From Bacteroidia bacterium (GTDB lineage Bacteria; Bacteroidota; Bacteroidia; J057): a stretch of DNA of 64,000 bases. The notes below the pieces were generated by a model, which was not told the DNA's origin, did no database searches, and was given only the letters and a program-made list of their open reading frames with translations. Positions 17,530 to 27,548 of this stretch are shown here, piece by piece. The translations under genes and the position numbers were made by a program. The stretch spans positions 1 through 64,000 of the forward strand of contig JAUIKF010000025.1 in assembly GCA_030430575.1 (NCBI GenBank), given 5' to 3'. How positions within the stretch are numbered: the first letter of the stretch is position 1; every line of letters begins with the position of its first letter.

Positions 17530-19914
17530 CTACTCACTCTTCAGCCAATCCGCTGGATTAGCCATGGCCGCACGGATGCTTTGGTAAGCCACCGTCAGCA
17601 GGGCGATCAGGACGGACATAATGCCCGCCAAAACGATGATCCACCACCCTACCGTGATGTGGTAGGTGAAGTCACTCAACCATCGCGTCATCAGCCAATA
17701 GCCCATCGGTGCAGCGATCAGGAAGGCGATGCCTACTAGCTTAAGGTAACTGCTTGAAAGGAGTTGGACCAATTGGGAGACCGAAGCACCAAGGACTTTT
17801 CGAATACTGATTTCCTTGGCACGCTGCAAGCTCGTGAAGGCTGACAGGCCGAATAGGCCTAGACAAGCTACAAAGATGGTTAGCAACGCAAATGTGCCAA
17901 AAAATTGACCAACGCGAGTTTCAGCCTGGTAAAGGCGGTCATACTCTTGGTCCAGAAATTTGTATTCAAAGGGGCGGTGAGGTACCAAGGAAGCCCACTT
18001 TTCTTCTAAATGAGTAAGCACCTGCTGGGGCTGGCTGCTTGTGAAGCGCACCAACAACTTATTGAATTGTCGAGGTTCGATAAAAACGACCAGCGGCTCC
18101 AGAGATTCCCTTAGGGAACGAATATGAAAATCTTTCAAGACACCTTGGACCGTCCCGAGTCGCCCGTTGAGGTTGACAGGTTTGCCAATAGCTTCTTCCG
18201 ATGTCCACCCTAGCATTTCCAGACAGGATTCATTAAGCAAAAAATGATTCATGGTGTCTGCTTCATGTGAGGGGGTATAATCTCCTCCTGCAATCAGTTG
18301 CAGGCCTAGCGTCTCGACAAAGGCTCTATCGGTAGCTACCGCTTTGGTCAGTTTACTGGGGGCATTTTCGTCCCACCCTGAGGCAATACTGTAAGTACCG
18401 CGCACGGAGGTAGGTGCTTCCGTAACTGCGCTGATCTGGCTGACAGCAGGATGTTGGGTAAATTCATTGCGCATAGCTTCCAATGAGGGGCGCATCCGCC
18501 AATCCATAGGAAGAACCATGAGTTGCTCTTTGTCATAGCCTAGTTTTTTGCTCTGGACAAACGTCAATTGCTGCTGGACCACCATGGTGCTTATGATCAA
18601 AAATACAGAAATCGCAAACTGGAAAACCACCAGGCCTTTGCGCACCCAAATCCCCTTACCGGACCGTTTAAAACTTCCTTTCAATACTTCAGCAGGCAGA
18701 AACGTAGAAAACGCCATAGCGGGATAGCCCCCTGCCATAAAACTGACCAATAGTCCACCCAAAAGGAGCCAAAGAATCATTTCAGGAGCAGCCAGATAGC
18801 TCAGGCTAAGCTCACGTTGGATCATATTGCTGAAATAAGGCATCGTCAATTGCGCGAGGAAGATGGCAATCGCCAAAGCTGCAAAGGTAAGGAGGAAAGC
18901 TTCACTCATAAACTGAGCTATAATCTGCGTCCGGTAGGCACCAAATACCTTCTTGAGGCTCACTTCCTTGGCGCGTTCCAACGACCGCGCTGTGGCAAGA
19001 TTCATATAATTGATACAAGCAATAAGGAGAATCAGCAACGCGATAGCTGAAAAAATATAAATATAGCGGGTTTCTCCTGGAGATGACGGGAGGTTATTGA
19101 CTTCAGAGGCCAGGTGAATATCGAGGAGAGGGACAAGGTGAGGAATAATGGCTTCTCCCTCATTGAGGTGGCTTCCCACCTCCCGGTTTATGATTCCCTG
19201 CATCTTATCTGACAACAACGTTCTATCTGTCCCTTCGGCTAGCAGCAAATAGGTATGATAATTTGCTGAACCCCAGATTTCTGATCGAGAAGCCCGGAGG
19301 GAATTAAATGAGGCGAGAAAGTCAAAATGAAAATGGGAATTAGCGGGGAAGGGTTCAATAACTGCTGTTACACGGTACTGGGCTTCGTCCCCTTCCACAT
19401 TCAGCAATCCGCCGATAGGATTCTCCTCGCCAAAGTATTTTTCCGCTGTGGACTGAGTGATGACCACGGTCAGCGGATCGGCAAGGGCTCGCGCAAGATT
19501 TCCTTTAATCAATTTCACCGAAAATACATCAAAAAACGTGGAGTCAGCAAAATAAAACCCTGATTCTGTAAATAGCCGATCGCCCAATTTGAGGACTTTG
19601 GGACTCCGCCTACTCCAGGAATATACGCGCGTCATTTGGGTGACCTCCGGCAGCTCCCGCAGGTAGGTAGGCCCTGCCGCCGTAGGCGTCATCGCGATGG
19701 TTCCCTGCTGCTCTGGGAACTGATATTCAGTTGCCAGCATACAGACACGGTCTTTGTTGTCGTGAAACTCATCATAGCTCAGCTCATGCCGCACAAAACT
19801 GATGATCAGTAGGCAAGCCGCCAGTCCTACAGACAGGCCCAATAAGTTGATCAGGGAATAGCCAGGATGCTTCTTGAGGTTGCGAAAGGCAATGGAAAAG
19901 TAGTGTTTGAACAT
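17530..19914 (-). CDS. MacB/FtsX-type ABC transporter permease
   Basis: 794 residues in the Bacteroidota 'two-domain' format. An N-terminal membrane helix (YSLINLLGLSVGLAACLLIISF) leads to a large periplasmic MacB core domain, then three FtsX helices with the RAKEVSLKKVFGAYR loop, then a second core domain and FtsX helices with RAKEISIRKVLGAS. Such proteins form dimers with a separate ATPase and move or sense lipoproteins, peptides or cell-wall signals. No ATPase gene is next to it. The two paralogues that follow are 35-45% alike by eye. The product ends PADWLKSE, a common ending of the family. Confidence 0.92.
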   Translation of the reverse strand: MFKHYFSIAFRNLKKHPGYSLINLLGLSVGLAACLLIISFVRHELSYDEFHDNKDRVCMLATEYQFPEQQGTIAMTPTAAGPTYLRELPEVTQMTRVYSWSRRSPKVLKLGDRLFTESGFYFADSTFFDVFSVKLIKGNLARALADPLTVVITQSTAEKYFGEENPIGGLLNVEGDEAQYRVTAVIEPFPANSHFHFDFLASFNSLRASRSEIWGSANYHTYLLLAEGTDRTLLSDKMQGIINREVGSHLNEGEAIIPHLVPLLDIHLASEVNNLPSSPGETRYIYIFSAIALLILLIACINYMNLATARSLERAKEVSLKKVFGAYRTQIIAQFMSEAFLLTFAALAIAIFLAQLTMPYFSNMIQRELSLSYLAAPEMILWLLLGGLLVSFMAGGYPAMAFSTFLPAEVLKGSFKRSGKGIWVRKGLVVFQFAISVFLIISTMVVQQQLTFVQSKKLGYDKEQLMVLPMDWRMRPSLEAMRNEFTQHPAVSQISAVTEAPTSVRGTYSIASGWDENAPSKLTKAVATDRAFVETLGLQLIAGGDYTPSHEADTMNHFLLNESCLEMLGWTSEEAIGKPVNLNGRLGTVQGVLKDFHIRSLRESLEPLVVFIEPRQFNKLLVRFTSSQPQQVLTHLEEKWASLVPHRPFEYKFLDQEYDRLYQAETRVGQFFGTFALLTIFVACLGLFGLSAFTSLQRAKEISIRKVLGASVSQLVQLLSSSYLKLVGIAFLIAAPMGYWLMTRWLSDFTYHITVGWWIIVLAGIMSVLIALLTVAYQSIRAAMANPADWLKSE

Positions 19915-19929
19915 AATGTGGGAATTTGG

Positions 19930-20075
19930 TGGTGAGACCGCTCGGGCCTAAGAAGGCCCTCGCTACGAGAGGCGAGACCGTTCGCTTTGCTCACTGCGAG
20001 ACCGCTCGGCTCGAAGACTCGCCTCGCTATGAGACCAGATTATGCCTGTATAGATCACTTCGCTGCAAGGCTCAC
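19930..20075. repeat. GC-rich dispersed repeats (GAGACCGCTCGG family)
   Basis: Several imperfect copies of a unit like GCGAGACCGCTCGG..CGAAGACTCGCCTCGCT. The reverse-complement family reappears at 31787-31870. The repeats fill the gap between two MacB-like genes and show no coding potential. Confidence 0.6.
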
Positions 20076-20201
20076 CTAGCATTTCAGTACAAAGTACAAA
20101 AAAAGCTAAAACTCACGCTGCCATTCTTTCCCTTTTCCCTGCTCCCCCTTTCTTCTTAATTCTCTCATCCTATCATTCACTCATGCTATCATTCTCTTAT
20201 C

Positions 20202-22604
20202 CTACTCATCCTTCAGCCACTCGACGGGATTGGTATAGGCGGCTTTTAGCGCCTGGTAGCTGATGGTGAGGATAGCAATCATCAAGGCCATCAGGCCAGC
20301 CAGGCCAAAAACCTCCCAGGACAGCACTGTCCGATAGGCAAAGTTCTCTAGCCAGCGATACATGCAATACCAAGCAATGGGGGTGGCCAACAAGATAGCA
20401 AAAATGACCAATTTGAGGTAATGAGAAGAAAGTAAAATGGCAATTTGATGGACGGAAGCACCAAGTACCTTCCGAATACTGATCTCGCGGATGCGACGCT
20501 CCACCATATATGCTACCAAGCCAAAGAGGCCTAGGCAAGCCACAAAGATGGCCAAGCCTGCAAAAATCATAAAGCTGCTGGCTGTCCTTTTTTCTTTGAG
20601 GTACAGGGCCTCTAGGTCCTGATCAAGGAAGGAATAGCTAAAGGAACGGCCTGGTAAGTGTTTTTCCCATATTTGCTGGACCTGGGCTACCGTCTCGGAA
20701 AGGTTGTTTGGGGTTACACGCAATACTGCCTTGCCTAGCCAGGTTTCACTGCAACGCATCACTAGGGGCCGCACCGCATGATGGAGCGATTCAAAATGGA
20801 AGTCTTTCATCACCCCGATCACCTGGGCGCGCTGGTGGCGCAGGTTGAGGACAAATTGGCCAGCGGCACTGTCGCCCAAACCGAGTTGACGGGCTGCAGT
20901 TTCATTGAGCATTACGCGCAACGTCGTATCAGAAAGATCTGTCGGGCGAAAACTCCTCCCTTGTGTGAGGGTGATGCCATAAGTTTGGATGGCATCCAGA
21001 TCACCAAACATAAACGTGACATTTACCCCTCGATTTTCCCCTTCCTCTAATGGGAAATAGGTCGTAGCCCCTTTCATCTCCCCCATTGCCTGCCCTACAT
21101 ACGCCACATTTGTGACACTTGGCAAAGCCAGAATTTCTTCCTTAAAAGGCTTAGCTTGCGGCCGCAGCGCTGCCGTATGGTCAATCACCAATAGCTGATC
21201 TTGGTTAAAGCCCAGCTTCTTTTTTTGCATAAAATCCATCTGCTGATACACCACTGCTGTCCCCGCTATCAGAACAAGGGAAATCACAAACTGCGTAACG
21301 ACAAGGAGGTCTCGGGGATTAAAAGCAGATCGTTTGGTAAATAATTTTCCTTTAAGCACCTGAACTGGCCGAAAGGAAGACAACACAAACGCCGGATAAA
21401 CACCCGCGATCAGGCCTAAACCAACCGTAAAAGCAACCAATTTCCATAAATAGCCCAGCTGTAAAAAGGTACTTTGCTCAAATTGTTTCCCCGCTAATTC
21501 CTCAAAAAAGGGCATCAACAATTGGGTCATTTGTAGGGCAATAAACATAGCCACCAAGCTCATGAGGACAGATTCCGTCAGAAACTGACTGATCAGTTGA
21601 TACCGCAGCGAGCCTAGGACCTTACGGACTCCGACTTCCCTGGCGCGGCGTGTGGCACGAGCGGTTGAGAGGTTGACAAAATTGATGCAAGCGATGAGTA
21701 GGATAAAGAAAGCAATCAGAGAAAACAGGTATACATAACGCCTGTCGCCATTGGCCTGAAATTCCCAGCGGTGAGCAGAGGTCAAGTGGATATCCCGAAG
21801 GGGTTGTGTCAGGAAGACGTAGTCATTGCCCGAAGCCCGCCAGGATTGGTATTCCTTTTCGTCCCCAAAATCAGCCGCCAAATAAGTACGGCTCATCTCC
21901 ACCATTTTTTCCTCAAAAGCCCTGATAGACGCCCCTTTTTGTAGTCGTACATAGGTAAAAAATTGGAAGGCTGTCCCCCAGGTATTAGGAGGCGGCTCAC
22001 GCATGGCATAGATGGGCAGTAGCATGTCATAGGTGAAATGCGATTGATTGGGCACATTTTCCACTACCCCCATCACTGTAAATAATATCGTATCTCGAAA
22101 GGCGATCACCTGCCCTACAGGATCTCTATCCCCAAAATACCGACTAGCGGTCTCCTCTGTCAGTAAGACATGTCGATCTTTGGGCTGCCATTTCCCCACA
22201 TTCCCCTTCACTATTGGTACAGAAAACACCTCAAAAAAGGCCGAATCCGCATAGACAAGCCCTTCCTCCACAAACTTCCGATCACCAATACTGACCGTTT
22301 GTTCTCCTTTGGATAGACGCGTGACCGCCTCGACTTCTGGAAATTCCCTCCCTAACGTAGGTCCGACCGCAGGCGCGATCGAGGCCCAGTTCACTGTCGT
22401 GTGGGGATACACCCGCGAGAGGTAGACGCGGTGGATGTCCGCTGCATGTTCATGATGCTTGTCATAAGACAATTCATCCACCACAAATAGGTAAATAAAC
22501 AGACTGGCCGTCAGCCCCACAGCCAAGCCCAGGATATTGATGAGGGAGAATCCCTTTTGGCGCAATAGGCTACGCCAGGCGATTTTGAGGTAATTGCGAA
22601 GCAT
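20202..22604 (-). CDS. MacB/FtsX-type ABC transporter permease
   Basis: 800 residues, with the same layout as its neighbours: N-terminal helix (FSLINILGLAVGLTASLFIYLF), periplasmic core, FtsX helices with RAREVGVRKVLGSLR, second core, and C-terminal FtsX block with RIREISIRKVLGAS, ending NPVEWLKDE. No ATP-binding domain is present. It probably works with a shared or distant ATPase. The three genes are spaced by 130-290 bp of repeats, so they may be separate transcription units rather than an operon. Confidence 0.92.
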   Translation of the reverse strand: MLRNYLKIAWRSLLRQKGFSLINILGLAVGLTASLFIYLFVVDELSYDKHHEHAADIHRVYLSRVYPHTTVNWASIAPAVGPTLGREFPEVEAVTRLSKGEQTVSIGDRKFVEEGLVYADSAFFEVFSVPIVKGNVGKWQPKDRHVLLTEETASRYFGDRDPVGQVIAFRDTILFTVMGVVENVPNQSHFTYDMLLPIYAMREPPPNTWGTAFQFFTYVRLQKGASIRAFEEKMVEMSRTYLAADFGDEKEYQSWRASGNDYVFLTQPLRDIHLTSAHRWEFQANGDRRYVYLFSLIAFFILLIACINFVNLSTARATRRAREVGVRKVLGSLRYQLISQFLTESVLMSLVAMFIALQMTQLLMPFFEELAGKQFEQSTFLQLGYLWKLVAFTVGLGLIAGVYPAFVLSSFRPVQVLKGKLFTKRSAFNPRDLLVVTQFVISLVLIAGTAVVYQQMDFMQKKKLGFNQDQLLVIDHTAALRPQAKPFKEEILALPSVTNVAYVGQAMGEMKGATTYFPLEEGENRGVNVTFMFGDLDAIQTYGITLTQGRSFRPTDLSDTTLRVMLNETAARQLGLGDSAAGQFVLNLRHQRAQVIGVMKDFHFESLHHAVRPLVMRCSETWLGKAVLRVTPNNLSETVAQVQQIWEKHLPGRSFSYSFLDQDLEALYLKEKRTASSFMIFAGLAIFVACLGLFGLVAYMVERRIREISIRKVLGASVHQIAILLSSHYLKLVIFAILLATPIAWYCMYRWLENFAYRTVLSWEVFGLAGLMALMIAILTISYQALKAAYTNPVEWLKDE

Positions 22605-22617
22605 AAGAAGGTTCTAT

Positions 22618-22746
22618 GTTTTAGGTTTTAAGTTCTAGGTTGGAAGCAGGACAATTTCTTGGATCTGTCAAATCCTTGTAATCCTTGACAAAAGCTCATA
22701 AGTAGTAGGCGTACTTAGAACATAGATCCTAAAACCTAGAACTTCC
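22618..22746. repeat. imperfect inverted repeat between MacB-like genes
   Basis: TCTATGTTTTAGGTTTTAAGTTCTAGG near 22612-22640 has an imperfect inverted match in ACTTAGAACATAG...CCTAAAACCTAGAAC at 22709-22742. The motif (T)TTAGGTTTTA/TTCTAGG is of the low-complexity type found elsewhere in these gaps (see 25247). Confidence 0.45.
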
Positions 22747-22747
22747 T

Positions 22748-25228
22748 TCATTCATCCCTAAGCGCCTCCACCGGATTCGCTCTAGCGGCGCGAAGCGACT
22801 GCGTGCTCATCGTCACAAAAGCGAGCAGTCCCACCAGCAACCCTGCCAAGACAAATACGCCTACGCCGAGGTCAATATGGAAGGCGAAGTCTTCCAACCA
22901 TAGGTTCATGACGTACCAGGCCGAAGGCACGGCCAGGATAAAGGCTATCGCCAGCAGCACGACGAAGTCGCTGGAAAGCAGCTGCATGATCTGACCAGCG
23001 CTAGCACCCAGTATTTTGCGAATGCCGATCTCACGCCTGCGCCCTTCTATCATAAAGGCCATCAACCCAAAGAGTCCTAGGCAGGCGACCAGCACTGCCA
23101 AGAAACTGAAATAACCTACGATTTTGCCCAGCCGAATCTGGTCTTGGTAAACCTCTTCCAACCTACTGTCGAGGAAGCTATAGCTGAATACTTTTTCGGG
23201 AAAATGAGTCTCCCAGGTCGCCTTGAGGCGGTCAATGGTCTGAGGCATATTCTGCGCGTCGACCTGTACCAAAAACTGGGTAAAGCGACCTGTATTGATG
23301 TCTAGCATCATTGGTTCGATGGCATTTTCCAGGCTGAGAAAGTGATAATCTTTTACCACGCCTATTACGCTTCCTTCCTTCCCCTCACGGTTGATATGGC
23401 GTCCCAGCGCATCTTCTGGGCCTTCCCACCCAAATAGCTGGACAGCCTGCTCATTCAGGATAAAAGCATTGGTATGATCTGTACCAAAGGATTGGTCAAA
23501 ATCACGGCCTGCGATGACCTCAAGGCCTATGGTAGCGATATAATCGTAGTCCACAGAAGCATTGGCGATATAGATATTGTCCTCTCGGGTAAAGCCTTCT
23601 GGGATGACATTATGGTTCACCGCACCCAGTCCAGGCAGGCGTGCCGCCAGCGTAATCGCATTGACGCCTGGCTTGTTGAGCAATGCTTCTTCAAAAGTAT
23701 TCATCCGCTGCCGTAGGGTACTGTCGACCCCACCGATCAGAGCGAGGTTGAGGTTTTCGGTGAAAACAGGCATCGCGATCATCTGCTCCGTCTGGAAGCC
23801 GAGGGGCTTATTTCGCAAATAATCTACCTGCTGATACAAGATCATGCTACAAGCGATCAAGGCAATCGAAAGGAAGAGCTGCATCCCTACCAAGCCCTTG
23901 CGCAGAAGTTGCCCTTTATTCACACTTTCAGAGACCGTGCCTTTCAATGACACCACTGCTTTGAAGCGTGAGATGAAGAAAGCGGGATAGCTCCCGGCTA
24001 GCAATCCTGTCACCCATACCACTCCTATGGCCCCCCCTATCACTTCCCATTGCAGCAAGTCATAAATGGATAGTTCTTTGCCCGTCAGGTTGTTCAACAC
24101 AGGCATCAAAAACTGCATCAGCGAAAGCGCCACAAAGAGCGCTACGATACTCAGCAGCAAGGATTCTCCCAAAAACTGACGGATCAACTGGCCCCGCCTA
24201 GCGCCGAGGACCTTGCGCATCCCCACCTCCCGGGCACGCTTGAGCGAGCGAGCGGTGGAGAGATTGATGAAATTGATGCAGGCAATGAGGAGGATGATCA
24301 GGGCAATGGAAATGAAAATATGGATGGTGCGCATATTGCCATTTTGATCAATCTCTAGCCCCAGATCAGACTGCAAGTGAATGTCCGTCACCTTTTGTAG
24401 GTACAAAGTATTGTTGTCTTTGTATACTTCTGGCGTATTTTCCTGAATCCATGCGTTGAGTTCCTCTTCGAGTTTTTTCACCCCTTCAGCCTCCGCTATT
24501 TCATCCTTTTTCCAAGCCCCTTCCTTCGCCAGCACATAATGATGAAAGGGGTTAAACAGCCAATTCCGCTTGAGGGTCTCTCCTGTCACTTCGCCGTCTA
24601 TGGTGTACATATTGGCAAAAGAAGCCAAGACGCGGGGCTTCCAGTGGGAGTTGTGTGGGATGTCTTCCACGACGGCCGTTACTTTAAAGGTCTCTCGGCC
24701 TTCCACGAGAAAGGTGCTGCCATAAACATCATTCCTCATTTCCCATCCTTTGCCAAAATACTTCTCTGCCACCTCTCGCGTCAGCACCAGCGAATTGGGC
24801 TGTCTCAACGCATTTTCCCCTTCACCGAGGAGGTAATCAAAGGTGAATATTTTCATGATGCCCGAATCCGCAAAAAAGAAATTATCTTCCACAAATGCCT
24901 TGTCTGGCGCGGCCTCCAGGCTCATGCCTGCGCTCCGCTCAAACAGCCGTCCCACGGCTTCAAAGCCCTCAAACCCGCCTTCTAAGGCAGGTCCCAGTCG
25001 ATTGCAGGTCGAGGCGAAGTGCATATCGGCGAAGCCGATATGGGCCGTGATGCGATACATCCGATCCTTCTTCTCGTGATATTGGTCATAGCTGTATTCG
25101 TCCTGCACAAAAAGCAGGATGAGCAGGCACGCAGCCATACCAATGCTAAGGCCAGCAATATTGACAAGGCTGAACTTCCGATGTCGGAGCAGGTTGCGCC
25201 AAGCGATGATGAGGTGGTTTTTCAGCAT
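22748..25228 (-). CDS. MacB/FtsX-type ABC transporter permease
   Basis: 826 residues. The N-terminal helix is FSLVNIAGLSIGMAACLLIL. After the first periplasmic domain comes the FtsX loop RAREVGMRKVLGARRGQL, then RREIGIRKILGASAGQ in the C-terminal half, ending NPVEALRDE. The first periplasmic domain has an insertion (KEGAWKKDEIAEAEGVKK region) that makes it longer than its neighbours. It would be the first of the three if they are transcribed together. Confidence 0.92.
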   Translation of the reverse strand: MLKNHLIIAWRNLLRHRKFSLVNIAGLSIGMAACLLILLFVQDEYSYDQYHEKKDRMYRITAHIGFADMHFASTCNRLGPALEGGFEGFEAVGRLFERSAGMSLEAAPDKAFVEDNFFFADSGIMKIFTFDYLLGEGENALRQPNSLVLTREVAEKYFGKGWEMRNDVYGSTFLVEGRETFKVTAVVEDIPHNSHWKPRVLASFANMYTIDGEVTGETLKRNWLFNPFHHYVLAKEGAWKKDEIAEAEGVKKLEEELNAWIQENTPEVYKDNNTLYLQKVTDIHLQSDLGLEIDQNGNMRTIHIFISIALIILLIACINFINLSTARSLKRAREVGMRKVLGARRGQLIRQFLGESLLLSIVALFVALSLMQFLMPVLNNLTGKELSIYDLLQWEVIGGAIGVVWVTGLLAGSYPAFFISRFKAVVSLKGTVSESVNKGQLLRKGLVGMQLFLSIALIACSMILYQQVDYLRNKPLGFQTEQMIAMPVFTENLNLALIGGVDSTLRQRMNTFEEALLNKPGVNAITLAARLPGLGAVNHNVIPEGFTREDNIYIANASVDYDYIATIGLEVIAGRDFDQSFGTDHTNAFILNEQAVQLFGWEGPEDALGRHINREGKEGSVIGVVKDYHFLSLENAIEPMMLDINTGRFTQFLVQVDAQNMPQTIDRLKATWETHFPEKVFSYSFLDSRLEEVYQDQIRLGKIVGYFSFLAVLVACLGLFGLMAFMIEGRRREIGIRKILGASAGQIMQLLSSDFVVLLAIAFILAVPSAWYVMNLWLEDFAFHIDLGVGVFVLAGLLVGLLAFVTMSTQSLRAARANPVEALRDE

Positions 25229-25246
25229 GACGGGGGAATGGTTTTA

Positions 25247-25278
25247 GGTTCAGGGTTCAGGGTTCAGGGTTCAGGGTT
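25247..25278. repeat. 7-bp tandem repeat (GGTTCAG x4)
   Basis: Four full GGTTCAG units and a partial fifth, just upstream of the third MacB-like gene start. Copy number could vary by slippage and may affect the leader. The rest of the gap to 25508 shows nothing recognisable. Confidence 0.85.
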
Positions 25279-25508
25279 GACTCAAAACATTGCTAGAGAC
25301 TTATCCAACAAGCATACCACCCCATAAGTGACTTATAGTCAACATATTACACATAAACTTAATGGTTTTTTGTCCCAAAATGAGACGATAGGATGTATCA
25401 GAGTGGGACAGCAGAAAGGCTTGGGGAAACTTGAAAAACAAGTAAGACAAATTGGGAGGAATCCGTCGATAGGCTATTCAGCCTTTCATTTTGATTTTCA
25501 TTCCAATC

Positions 25509-27278
25509 CTACAACATCAGCCACCCCAGGATAAGCCCACCTACAGTGAGGCCTGTAATGATAGCCCTTGAGACCCATTTTCTATCGCGCATCTGCGCCT
25601 CCAACTCTTCGTCGGATTCATCATCTGACCAATCGGGGAAGGGCGCATGGTAGAGCCGCTCTGCAAGGGCTGAAGCTTCTTCAAAGTCTTTGGGGCGTAC
25701 CAATATGATTGGGGTGCCGTCGGTCCCACCTGTGAAATTGACAGGCTTGTCATCGCGGCGGCGAAAAGGAATTTTGGCTTCCTTCAATAGGGCGATAATA
25801 GATGCCAACATCTCAGGGTCCTCATCTTGCCAGATGATCATCCAGTCGCCGCCTCTCTCAGCCTCCGCCATCTGCGTCAAAGTATCTAAATGGTACAATG
25901 CAGGCGCATGATGGGGGTCTATGTGGAGCGCCTGTTCAAAATCGCGTCGCGCACGGTCCATTTCTCCTTTTTGTCGATAAACGATGCCTCGCTGGACATA
26001 GGCATCTATAAGCTCAGCATTATAGCCTATGGCCAAGTTCAATGCCTTGATCGCTCTGTCCAATTGCCCCATAGCTGTGAGGGTTTGCCCTTTGATGAGG
26101 TGAGCCATGGCTGACTGGGGCGCATGTCCCAAAAACCGATCAATGGCCATTAGGGCCTTTCCAGATGCTTGTTGAGATTCATAGAGGGAAACGATCCGTC
26201 CCAAATGTGCTTCCGCTGTGGGCGACAACTCCAGGCATCTTTCAAGGTCTGAAAGGGCCGATTGGACATCGTTGAGGCCGATATGGCACTCTGCCCGCAA
26301 GGCGAAGGCAGCCACCTGATGCGCATCTCTTGCAATCATTTGGTTCAAATCATCTAAGGCGGATTGATATTCGCCATATGATAGCTTCAAATCCGCCAAG
26401 TGGGCGATGGCAAAAGGATAGGTCTTGGCTGATTGTCGGAAATCCGCACAGGCGGATTGCAACAAGCCAAAGGCGGCGTAGATCTGCCCGCGGGTTGCCA
26501 GCACTTGACCATCGTCAGGAGCAGCTAGCAGGGCTTGGTTGATTTGGGTTAATTGGGCTTGCACATCTTCGGGAAAAGTGGCCCCTCGATGTCCCGTTTC
26601 AGGGACTTCACTCATCTGAAAAGGCAGGGCCTTTTCGGTTTGAAGATACGCTTGGGCCACGTCAACCTCCTTGGCCAGCTTGCTGGGAAGGACCGCATGC
26701 CAAGGGATGCGGTCTGGGAGCAAGGCGTTATATACTGCCAAGGCGTAGGCATATTCTGACCGTGTGAGCATTTTCCACACCGAAGGGCGATTATTTCTAT
26801 TTTCCAATACTTGCCCAATGATTACCCCCCATCCCCAAAAGATGGCCGCAATCACCCGCAAGTCATTGTCTTTGATGTCAAAAGCCCGATAGGCTTCTGG
26901 GAGCGGCGGCAATTCAAATGTCGACAGGGCTAAGGCCACTGTAGGTGCCACACGGGGCAATTGGTCTATCGCGTTTTCATCTACTGTTAAATAATATTCC
27001 TCCTGATAAGTCGTCCAGTTAAATTTTCGTTCGATTAACTTTGCATACCCATCAAATTTGCTCGTGGTCTTTGGAGAAATATATACTTGCTCTGGCTCGA
27101 TCGGCAGCCGTTCACAGAGAGATCCCACAAACGTCTCGATCGTATCATCTGGAGCTATCCATTCGTCCAGCGTAAGGACAGGCACTGCCTTATCAAAGTA
27201 TTCCCGCCCGAAGTGGTGGAGCAAGACTTCAAAATAGCCGTCTATCCAGGGTTGAGTTTCGGAGGAGAGGAGGGCCAT
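25509..27278 (-). CDS. TPR protein with DUF2007-like domain and C-terminal membrane anchor
   Basis: 589 residues. The N-terminal 200 are unrecognised and Trp-rich. TPR units follow from about residue 230 to 460 (for example DVQSALSDLERCLELSPTAEA and LDRAIKALNLAIGYNAELID). Next comes a domain with IPFRRRDD and GTPIILVRPKDFEEASALAE, which looks like DUF2007 (a small putative signal-transducing fold). A single C-terminal helix (AIITGLTVGGLILGWLML) anchors it, with the bulk in the cytoplasm. The neighbours on both sides are repeats. The start codon is immediately preceded by AATTATTAATTGA on the plus strand. Function unknown. Confidence 0.75.
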   Translation of the reverse strand: MALLSSETQPWIDGYFEVLLHHFGREYFDKAVPVLTLDEWIAPDDTIETFVGSLCERLPIEPEQVYISPKTTSKFDGYAKLIERKFNWTTYQEEYYLTVDENAIDQLPRVAPTVALALSTFELPPLPEAYRAFDIKDNDLRVIAAIFWGWGVIIGQVLENRNNRPSVWKMLTRSEYAYALAVYNALLPDRIPWHAVLPSKLAKEVDVAQAYLQTEKALPFQMSEVPETGHRGATFPEDVQAQLTQINQALLAAPDDGQVLATRGQIYAAFGLLQSACADFRQSAKTYPFAIAHLADLKLSYGEYQSALDDLNQMIARDAHQVAAFALRAECHIGLNDVQSALSDLERCLELSPTAEAHLGRIVSLYESQQASGKALMAIDRFLGHAPQSAMAHLIKGQTLTAMGQLDRAIKALNLAIGYNAELIDAYVQRGIVYRQKGEMDRARRDFEQALHIDPHHAPALYHLDTLTQMAEAERGGDWMIIWQDEDPEMLASIIALLKEAKIPFRRRDDKPVNFTGGTDGTPIILVRPKDFEEASALAERLYHAPFPDWSDDESDEELEAQMRDRKWVSRAIITGLTVGGLILGWLML

Positions 27279-27335
27279 GAGGGAATTATTAATTGAGCAA
27301 TTGACTGATTATTGATTACCATACTAGAGCTTTCA

Positions 27336-27544
27336 GCACTAAATTCTTATTGGTTATGCTGAGGCGCGGATTACCCACAAACCAACACCCAAAAGCCGAA
27401 ATCCGCGCCAGCTTGCTTTTGCAAGCTGCAAAGAATCGCATGATAAATAATGCGCTGGGCCGGATTTCCAGATAGTGGACTGGCTCTTTGCGTAATCCGG
27501 CCCACTGCCAAAAACAGCTAAGCATTTCGTGCCGAAGGCACTAG
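27336..27544. repeat. inverted-repeat dispersed element, copy 2
   Basis: In reverse orientation it matches the element at 2257-2508 in several blocks: GCACTAAATTCTTAT, GCGCGGATTAC, AAATCCGCGCCAGCTTGC, ATGCGCTGGGCCGGATTTCC, and GCGTAATCCGGCCC. Left and right ends are inverted relative to each other. No coding capacity is seen. It lies just 3' of the TPR gene at 27549. Confidence 0.65.
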
Positions 27545-27548
27545 CCCG

